A program made the position numbers and the translations under genes. Shown piece after piece: positions 32,943 through 38,047 of a DNA stretch of 38,047 nucleotides; position 1 is the first letter of the stretch; each line of letters opens with the position of its first letter. The stretch is from contig JAAFJT010000046.1 in the NCBI GenBank assembly GCA_013298955.1, positions 1 to 38,047 on the forward strand, written 5' to 3'. The notes beneath the pieces were generated by a model. The model made no database searches and was not told the DNA's origin. It was given only the letters and a program-made list of their open reading frames with translations. The stretch is from Chitinophagales bacterium. GTDB taxonomy: Bacteria; Bacteroidota; Bacteroidia; Chitinophagales; Saprospiraceae.

Positions 32943-34604
32943 ATGGAATTTAAAAAACTGTTCAGACGCAAATCGCTCGAACAAATATTGGCGGATACGA
33001 CCGAAAATCCGCATGGCGAATTGGCTAAAAATCTTAAATTGCGCGATTTAATTGCCATGGGCATTGCCGCTGTAGTAGGCGCGGGCGTTTTTTCAACGAT
33101 TGGCAAAGCTGCTTTCAATGGGGGTCCCGGAGTCGTATTTTTATTCGTCATTACGGCGATTACTTGTGGTTTTACCGCTATGTGTTATGCCGAATTTGCC
33201 TCGCGAGTGCCAGTTGCGGGCAGTGCTTACACGTATTCGTATGTCGCTTTTGGCGAATTGCCTGCTTGGATTATCGGTTGGGCGTTGATTTTGGAATATG
33301 GGATTGGGAATGTAGTGGTAGCGATTTCGTGGAGCAGTTATTTCAACAATTTGTTAAAAGGCATTGGAATTTACCTACCGGGTTGGTTAACAACAGGTTA
33401 TAATACCGCAGAAAAAATATATCAAGAATCCGTAGCAGCTAAACAGCCTGTTGCGGATTTAGTTTGGACGAATGCGCCCCATATTTTTGGCGATATTCCG
33501 TTCATAATCAATGTACCCGCGTTTTTCATCGTCATTTTGATAACGATTTTGGCATATATTGGCATCAAAGAAAGCAAACGAGTAGCCAATGGCATGGTTG
33601 TTTTTAAACTTATTGTTTTGTTAGTAGTGATTGTGGTGGGTTGTTTTTATGTCAATACCGATAATTGGGTTCCGTTTGCGCCAAATGGATTTAAAGGCAT
33701 TATGGCAGGGGTTTCGGCGGTTTTTTTCGCCTACATCGGTTTCGACGCGATTTCGACCACCGCCGAAGAATGCGAAAATCCCAAACGCGACATGCCCAAA
33801 GCCATGATTTATTCTTTAATGATATGCACCGTATTGTACATATTAACGGCATTGGTTTTAACAGGCATGGTGAAATATTCCGAATTTAAAGGCGTTTCAG
33901 ACCCATTAGCCTATGTTTTTGAAAAAACAAATTTAAAAACATTGAATTATATCATCTCATTAAGTGCCGTAGTCGCAACCACAGGCGTATTATTAGTGTT
34001 TCAAATCGGTCAACCGCGCATTTGGATGGGAATTAGTCGAGATGGTTTATTGCCTGCGCAATTTGCAAAGATTCATCCGAAATACCAAACGCCTTCGTTT
34101 GCAACTATCGTCACAGGGTTTGTGGTAGCGATTCCGTCCTTGTTCATTGACGACGTATTAGTGACTGATTTATCCAGTATTGGGACGTTATTTGCGTTTG
34201 TTTTGGTTAGCGGCGGCGTATTAATGCTGCCTGCGGATGATAATCCGAATCGAAAATTCAAAATGCCTTATATCAATAGCCGGTTTATCATGCCGATTTT
34301 AACGCTTATTTTTCTAATTTGCGCCCCCGTTCGGGAACGATTATCGGCTGCGATGACGCAATTTGGCAACATGGAATATCAAGAATATTTGTTTTTGGTT
34401 TTTGTAATCATTTTAATTATAACAACGATATATAGTTCGTTGAAATCATGGTCTTTAATACCTATTTTAGGCGTTTTATGCTGCATGTACCTTATGATTG
34501 AAATACCTGTAAAAAGCTGGGCAGTCTTTTTTGGCTGGATGCTTTTGGGGTTAACCATCTATTTTGGGTACAGTTACAAACGCTCAAAATTGCGTCACAC
34601 ATAA
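32943..34604 (+). CDS. APC-superfamily amino-acid permease (CAT/YfnA-like), paralog 2
   Basis: 553 aa. AMGIAAVVGAGVFSTIGKAA (about 36-55) is the APC TM1 motif. CYAEFASRVPVAGSAYTYSY (80-99), WIIGWALILEYGIGNVVVAISW and FFAYIGFDAISTTAEECENPKRDMP mirror the 7-kb paralog. It is 60 residues longer, with a larger loop near 145-180 (YNTAEKIYQESVAAKQPVADLVW) and two extra hydrophobic segments at the C-terminus. Expected to carry amino acids across the inner membrane; the substrate is not readable. It ends at family B copy 5. Confidence 0.93.
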   Translation: MEFKKLFRRKSLEQILADTTENPHGELAKNLKLRDLIAMGIAAVVGAGVFSTIGKAAFNGGPGVVFLFVITAITCGFTAMCYAEFASRVPVAGSAYTYSYVAFGELPAWIIGWALILEYGIGNVVVAISWSSYFNNLLKGIGIYLPGWLTTGYNTAEKIYQESVAAKQPVADLVWTNAPHIFGDIPFIINVPAFFIVILITILAYIGIKESKRVANGMVVFKLIVLLVVIVVGCFYVNTDNWVPFAPNGFKGIMAGVSAVFFAYIGFDAISTTAEECENPKRDMPKAMIYSLMICTVLYILTALVLTGMVKYSEFKGVSDPLAYVFEKTNLKTLNYIISLSAVVATTGVLLVFQIGQPRIWMGISRDGLLPAQFAKIHPKYQTPSFATIVTGFVVAIPSLFIDDVLVTDLSSIGTLFAFVLVSGGVLMLPADDNPNRKFKMPYINSRFIMPILTLIFLICAPVRERLSAAMTQFGNMEYQEYLFLVFVIILIITTIYSSLKSWSLIPILGVLCCMYLMIEIPVKSWAVFFGWMLLGLTIYFGYSYKRSKLRHT

Positions 34605-34629
34605 GTAGTTTATAAAACATTGATTATCA

Positions 34630-34662
34630 AACCTTTGGAGGGTTTAAAACCCTCCAAAGGTT
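34630..34662. repeat. Family B hairpin, copy 5
   Basis: Perfect 16-bp arms 34630-34645 and 34647-34662 around one A, in the AACC/GGTT version of copy 3. AAGTAGTT at 34603-34610 lies 19 nt before, and ATTGATTATCAA abuts the left arm. It starts 26 nt past the permease stop. Confidence 0.92.
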
Positions 34663-34757
34663 ATTGTAATTTTTTTATTAAAAACGTAACTTGTGTTAAA
34701 TACTTATTTTTTAAACAATTTTTTTAATTAAAATTCATACAAACACAGCAAATCACC

Positions 34758-36794
34758 ATGAAGAGGTCAACATGGATAGCAAGTATCATGGCATTTACGA
34801 GTGCCGTGAACGCTCAAACCGTTACATTGGACGGTTATGCTTTTGAAAAGTATAATCGCGGTTTTTTAAATGAGGTCGTTGTCAAGGCATTCGACCAGAC
34901 GCAAACGTTGCTCGGAGAGACGATGACGACGATAGATGGTCATTTTCAACTCAAAGTGCCAGTTGGAAAAATCGTTTTCCTCAGTTCGGAAAAACGGATT
35001 TTCGTCACGCGACAGGACACGCTTTTGACCACAAAGTTGAAACCCGATGAAAGTGTTTATTTAAAATTGGAAATGACGCGTCAACCCGGTTATTTGTTTG
35101 ATGCCAAAATTGCCAACAAACGGTTGGATAATTACACGCCAACAGACGCTATCGGAGCAGCACGTATTGAAATTTATAACAATACGACTAAGAAACCCGA
35201 GTTGGTTATTGACAAACATACCAGTCCTTTTTTCAATTTTACGTTGCAACAAGGCAATCATTACACGATTTTGGTGCGCAAAGAGGGTTATTTCAACAAA
35301 CGCATGGAGGCGCATGTCAATATCGATGGTTGTATCCTTTGTTTTGAGGGGATTGGAACGGTTTCGCCGGGTGTTTCGGACAATTTGTCTTCCAGTGAAG
35401 ATAGGCAAGTGGGTACGCTGAATGCCAATATTGAAATGGAAAAGATTGATACAACCCGCAATATAGTTGTTCAAAATATTTACTATGATTTTGGCAGTGC
35501 CAATTTGACAGAGGCGGCAAAAGGCGAATTGGATAAAGTCGGTCTTGTCCTTAAAAACAATCCTCAATTGGTGGTTGAGTTGGGTTCGCACACCGATTCG
35601 AGAGGGAGCGCGGAGGCAAATCAATTGTTATCGGAGCAACGAGCGAAAAATGCAGTGGAGTATATTCAAGGCAAAATGGGCATTGGGCGCGATAAATTGA
35701 AAGGAAAAGGATACGGTGAAGCGCGTTTGGTGAACGAATGTGAGGATGGAACGCCTTGTAATGATGAAAAACACCGTCAAAATCGCAGGACAGAATTGAA
35801 AATCACTGGTTTCACCGCAGATAAATTTAGGGATATGTCTTTGGCGGAAATCATTCATGAGGAAGAAATGGATAAATTTATCAATTCGGGAGCCGCTTTC
35901 ACCTCCGAAGAATATAAAGCTCCAGCAACACCTGTTACTGAAAAAGGGGAACCGAATGCATTTTTGGATTCAAAAGGCAGTGCGCCTGCTAAAGAAGTCG
36001 TGAAAACGGAGGTGCGCGAAGCTATTGTGGCGGGTTCGATTCCGCGCAATGTGCCTGCAATGACAACGCCTGCGGCAAAGGGCGGGGATAAACCCAAAGT
36101 GGAGACGGCTAAAAATCCTGTTAAAGCGAATGATAAAATTGTTAAAATTGAAGCAAAAGAGGCAAAACCGGTAATCAAAAAAACAGAAGCCGCCGTAAAA
36201 GAAACGACCAAAGCGGTTGTCAAAGAAGTGAAAGAAACGACTAAAACCGTCGTAAAAGAGGTAAAAACGGACGTAAAAGAAGTAAAAACAGCTAAAATTG
36301 GCAAACCTGCGGATGATTTTGATGAAACTATCACCAAACCAGTCTCTGTTACCAAAACCCAAGTGGGCATGATTCCCGATATGAAACGCCCTGCGCCAAC
36401 AACGCCGACAACGGAAACGAAAGAAATTGTCAAGGAAGCGGTTGGTAAAATCGTGGATCCGAATCAACCCCCTTTTGCGCTTGAACAACCTAAACCCGTA
36501 GAAGTTCCTAAGAAAAAGGATGTGGTGTATGCTGTTTTTCCGATGTCACCCGATTATTCTGGGTATCGCGTGCAGTTTTTGAGTTCGGCAACCGAATTGA
36601 AAAAGGATGATGCGCGATTGAAATCGGCGGCGGAATTGATGTCTGCCATCTACACCGTCAAAACGGATAAAGGATTGGATTACTATTTGGGCGATTTTCA
36701 ACATTGGGGCGAAACCGAGCGTTTCTTAACCAAAGTAAAAGCCGTTTTCCCACAAGCTGAAATGATAGAATTTTTTAAAGGCAAAAAATTATAA
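34758..36794 (+). CDS. OmpA-family envelope protein with SPOR-like C-terminus
   Basis: 678 aa. Signal peptide to about residue 20 (SAVNAQ). Residues 21-110 and 111-230 look like two carboxypeptidase-regulatory-like beta domains. Residues 238-348 are an OmpA domain (NIYYDFGSANLTEAAKGEL, LGSHTDSRGSAEANQLLSEQRAKNAVEYI, NRRTELKI), with the D/R diaminopimelate-binding residues present. Residues 380-590 form a long Lys/Val/Glu/Thr-rich linker with internal repeats (VKETTKAVVKEVKETTKTVV). The last 80 residues (SGYRVQFLSSATELKK ... YYLGDFQHWGETERFLTKVKAVFPQAEMIEFFKG) are a SPOR-type fold. Two wall-binding ends separated by a long flexible spacer suggest a tether between peptidoglycan and other envelope parts. 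The next gene starts 5 nt past the stop, so they share a transcript. Confidence 0.9.
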   Translation: MKRSTWIASIMAFTSAVNAQTVTLDGYAFEKYNRGFLNEVVVKAFDQTQTLLGETMTTIDGHFQLKVPVGKIVFLSSEKRIFVTRQDTLLTTKLKPDESVYLKLEMTRQPGYLFDAKIANKRLDNYTPTDAIGAARIEIYNNTTKKPELVIDKHTSPFFNFTLQQGNHYTILVRKEGYFNKRMEAHVNIDGCILCFEGIGTVSPGVSDNLSSSEDRQVGTLNANIEMEKIDTTRNIVVQNIYYDFGSANLTEAAKGELDKVGLVLKNNPQLVVELGSHTDSRGSAEANQLLSEQRAKNAVEYIQGKMGIGRDKLKGKGYGEARLVNECEDGTPCNDEKHRQNRRTELKITGFTADKFRDMSLAEIIHEEEMDKFINSGAAFTSEEYKAPATPVTEKGEPNAFLDSKGSAPAKEVVKTEVREAIVAGSIPRNVPAMTTPAAKGGDKPKVETAKNPVKANDKIVKIEAKEAKPVIKKTEAAVKETTKAVVKEVKETTKTVVKEVKTDVKEVKTAKIGKPADDFDETITKPVSVTKTQVGMIPDMKRPAPTTPTTETKEIVKEAVGKIVDPNQPPFALEQPKPVEVPKKKDVVYAVFPMSPDYSGYRVQFLSSATELKKDDARLKSAAELMSAIYTVKTDKGLDYYLGDFQHWGETERFLTKVKAVFPQAEMIEFFKGKKL

Positions 36795-36799
36795 TTAAA

Positions 36800-37627
36800 A
36801 TGACCGTTCACGAAAAAACGATACTGTCTGGAGACGGATTAAAATTATATGTGAAAAATTGGAAGCCTGTGCAATCCCGCGCTGTGATTTGCTTGATGCA
36901 CGGTTTTGGGGAACATGTGAATCGTTATAATGCGTTAGCCGATTTTTTTGTTAAAAACAACTATGCGGTGATAGGCATGGATATACGCGGGCATGGCAAA
37001 TCGGATGGCAAACGCGGACATACGCCTCATTTCGATGCGTATTTGGATGATATTGACCTTTTTATGAAGGAAATAAAAATTCAATATCCCAATAAACCCA
37101 TTTTTTTATGGGGACACAGCATGGGCGGCAATTTGATATTGAACTATATGTTGCGACGCAAACCTGCCATTGTAGCAACGGTTGTAACGGGTCCTTGGAT
37201 TCAATTAGCCTTTGAACCCAAACCCATGCTTTTGAAATTGGGCAAGATGATGCGCCGTATTTTACCCACTTTTTCGCAATCGGCAGGGTTGAATACCAAA
37301 AATTTGTGTACAGACCCTGCGGTGGTGCGGGCGTATGACCAAGATCCTTTGGTGCATGGCAAAATCACGGCGGCGGCGGGCATGGGTTTGAATGAATCGG
37401 CGGCTTGGCTGCATACCTACGAAGGCGCAGTACCTAAACCGACGTTGATAATGCACGCCGAGAAAGATATGGTCACGTCTCCTTTGGCATCGCAAGCCTT
37501 TTCGGAACGCGTCAAAGGCGACCTTACTTTCAAACTTTGGCATGGTCTTTACCACGAAATACATAATGAAAAAATTCAAGATGAAGTGCTGAATTATGCA
37601 CTTGGATGGATGGATAAAGTATTGTAA
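36800..37627 (+). CDS. Alpha/beta hydrolase, monoacylglycerol-lipase-like
   Basis: 275 aa, no signal peptide. HGFGEHVNRYNALADFF (34-50) gives the oxyanion HG and the typical MGL 'HGxxEHxxRY' pattern. MDIRGHGKSDGKRGH (60-74) follows. The nucleophile is S107 in WGHSMGGNLIL, the acid D223 in HAEKDMVTSP and the base H252 in GLYHEIHNE. It would cleave monoacylglycerols or lysophospholipids (PldB-type). It lies 5 nt after the OmpA/SPOR gene and 39 nt before the SCP2 gene, so the three are likely one operon; a lipid-handling theme fits the SCP2 neighbour. Confidence 0.92.
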   Translation: MTVHEKTILSGDGLKLYVKNWKPVQSRAVICLMHGFGEHVNRYNALADFFVKNNYAVIGMDIRGHGKSDGKRGHTPHFDAYLDDIDLFMKEIKIQYPNKPIFLWGHSMGGNLILNYMLRRKPAIVATVVTGPWIQLAFEPKPMLLKLGKMMRRILPTFSQSAGLNTKNLCTDPAVVRAYDQDPLVHGKITAAAGMGLNESAAWLHTYEGAVPKPTLIMHAEKDMVTSPLASQAFSERVKGDLTFKLWHGLYHEIHNEKIQDEVLNYALGWMDKVL

Positions 37628-37666
37628 ATCAAAATTTTAAATAAAAAAACGTTACATAACAAAGCA

Positions 37667-37978
37667 ATGAATGCTAAAGATTTTTTAATGTCTTTGCCCG
37701 CACAAATCAATCCTGCGGCGATTGAAGGACATAATACGTGTTTCCATTTCAATATCGGAGAAGCGGGGCAATATACGGTTCAGATTGAGGATGGCAAATG
37801 TGCGGTACAAGAAGGATTGACCGGTACGCCTAAGTGCGCTGTAACAACTTCACCAGCGACCTTAACAGGGATTTTGAACGGGAGTATCAATCCAATGATG
37901 GCTGTTTTCACAGGTAAATTAAAAATGACGAATCAAGGCGAAATGCTGAAATATGCGAAAATTTTTGGTTTGATGTAG
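37667..37978 (+). CDS. SCP2 sterol-carrier-type lipid-binding protein
   Basis: 103 aa, one SCP2 domain with nothing extra. HNTCFHFNIGEAGQYTVQIEDGKCAVQEG, then KCAVTTSPATLTGILNGSINPMMAVFTGKLKMTNQGEMLKYAKIFGLM, give the typical 'D--V--G----A-------GKL---G------K---L' ending. These fold into a hydrophobic pocket that binds acyl chains. It is cytoplasmic (no signal peptide). It comes last in a probable operon with the OmpA/SPOR and hydrolase genes and is followed by family A copy 6. Confidence 0.9.
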   Translation: MNAKDFLMSLPAQINPAAIEGHNTCFHFNIGEAGQYTVQIEDGKCAVQEGLTGTPKCAVTTSPATLTGILNGSINPMMAVFTGKLKMTNQGEMLKYAKIFGLM

Positions 37979-37992
37979 GCAAAACGCACTTT

Positions 37993-38047
37993 GTGATACG
38001 AATTGGAACGCGGATGACACGGATTTTGCGGATTTTCACGGATTTTT
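37993..38047. repeat. Family A palindromic element, copy 6 (left arm only; cut by window end)
   Basis: GTGATACGAATTGGAACGCG and the following CGGAT units match the family A left arm from its outer end to its inner T-run, which is where the window stops. The right arm should lie beyond the edge. It begins about 15 nt after the SCP2 stop. Confidence 0.85.

Noticed and set aside
35855-36488. Minus-strand frames opposite the OmpA/SPOR gene
   Set aside because: They are the reverse of the Lys/Val/Glu-rich linker and give low-complexity Phe/Val/Ser sequence; no evidence for a gene.
1-38047. tRNA, rRNA or known riboswitch
   Set aside because: I saw no cloverleaf, CCA end, rRNA signature or conserved riboswitch core by eye. 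A covariance-model scan would be needed to exclude small RNAs.

Overview
The window reads as a chromosomal segment of a Bacteroidota bacterium, most likely a Saprospiria- or Cytophagia-like lineage, though the class is a guess. Pointers are type IX secretion (T9SS) parts (a PorP/SprF-like protein and a gliding-motility-type C-terminal domain), a NagB-PIG-L fusion, MnmA with an extra Cys pair, SPOR and OmpA cell-wall modules, and several promoters of the Bacteroidota form TTTG-N18-20-TANNTTTG with little Shine-Dalgarno. Genes look intact and slow-evolving. No phage, plasmid, transposase, CRISPR, rRNA or tRNA is visible.

Layout. 1-5.6 kb (minus strand): a CotH-kinase-like protein cut by the window edge, a subtilisin-like protease with a SPOR tail, a lipoprotein, and mnmA. 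6.0-8.6 kb (plus): an RlpA-like protein and an amino-acid permease. 8.7-12.4 kb (minus): a two-gene T9SS unit, a PorP/SprF-OmpA fusion followed by a SprB-repeat/CTD surface protein. 13-22.3 kb: an S41 processing protease, a BaiN-like flavoprotein (minus), a PA-domain secreted protein, a CCG-domain Fe-S protein, two tandem HMA-like exported proteins, and purB. 22.5-28 kb: an ABC-F ATPase (minus), an ACAD10/11-type acyl-CoA dehydrogenase, a Uma2 nuclease (minus), and an APH-type kinase. The kinase and dehydrogenase suggest hydroxy-acid catabolism. 28.2-38 kb (plus): NagB-PIG-L, MoaC, an MFS transporter, an unknown membrane protein, a second amino-acid permease, an OmpA/SPOR envelope protein, a monoacylglycerol-lipase-like hydrolase and an SCP2 protein.

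The most unusual feature is between the genes. Many intergenic gaps hold a long, near-perfect inverted repeat. Two families are dispersed. Family A (6 copies, the last truncated) has arms of about 50 nt. Family B (5 copies) is a hairpin of about 33 nt with 15-16 bp arms and a 1-2 nt loop, often preceded by AAGTAGTT. One family B copy sits inside the loop of a family A copy. Four sequence-unrelated elements (family A and those at 8.6, 25.9 and 32.1 kb) share one design: four units of a short word spaced 9 nt apart (occasionally 10). Arms within a copy match each other better than they match other copies, so the pairing is being maintained or repeatedly regenerated. I regard this as the best candidate for something undescribed. 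All functional calls come from reading motifs; no database search was possible.
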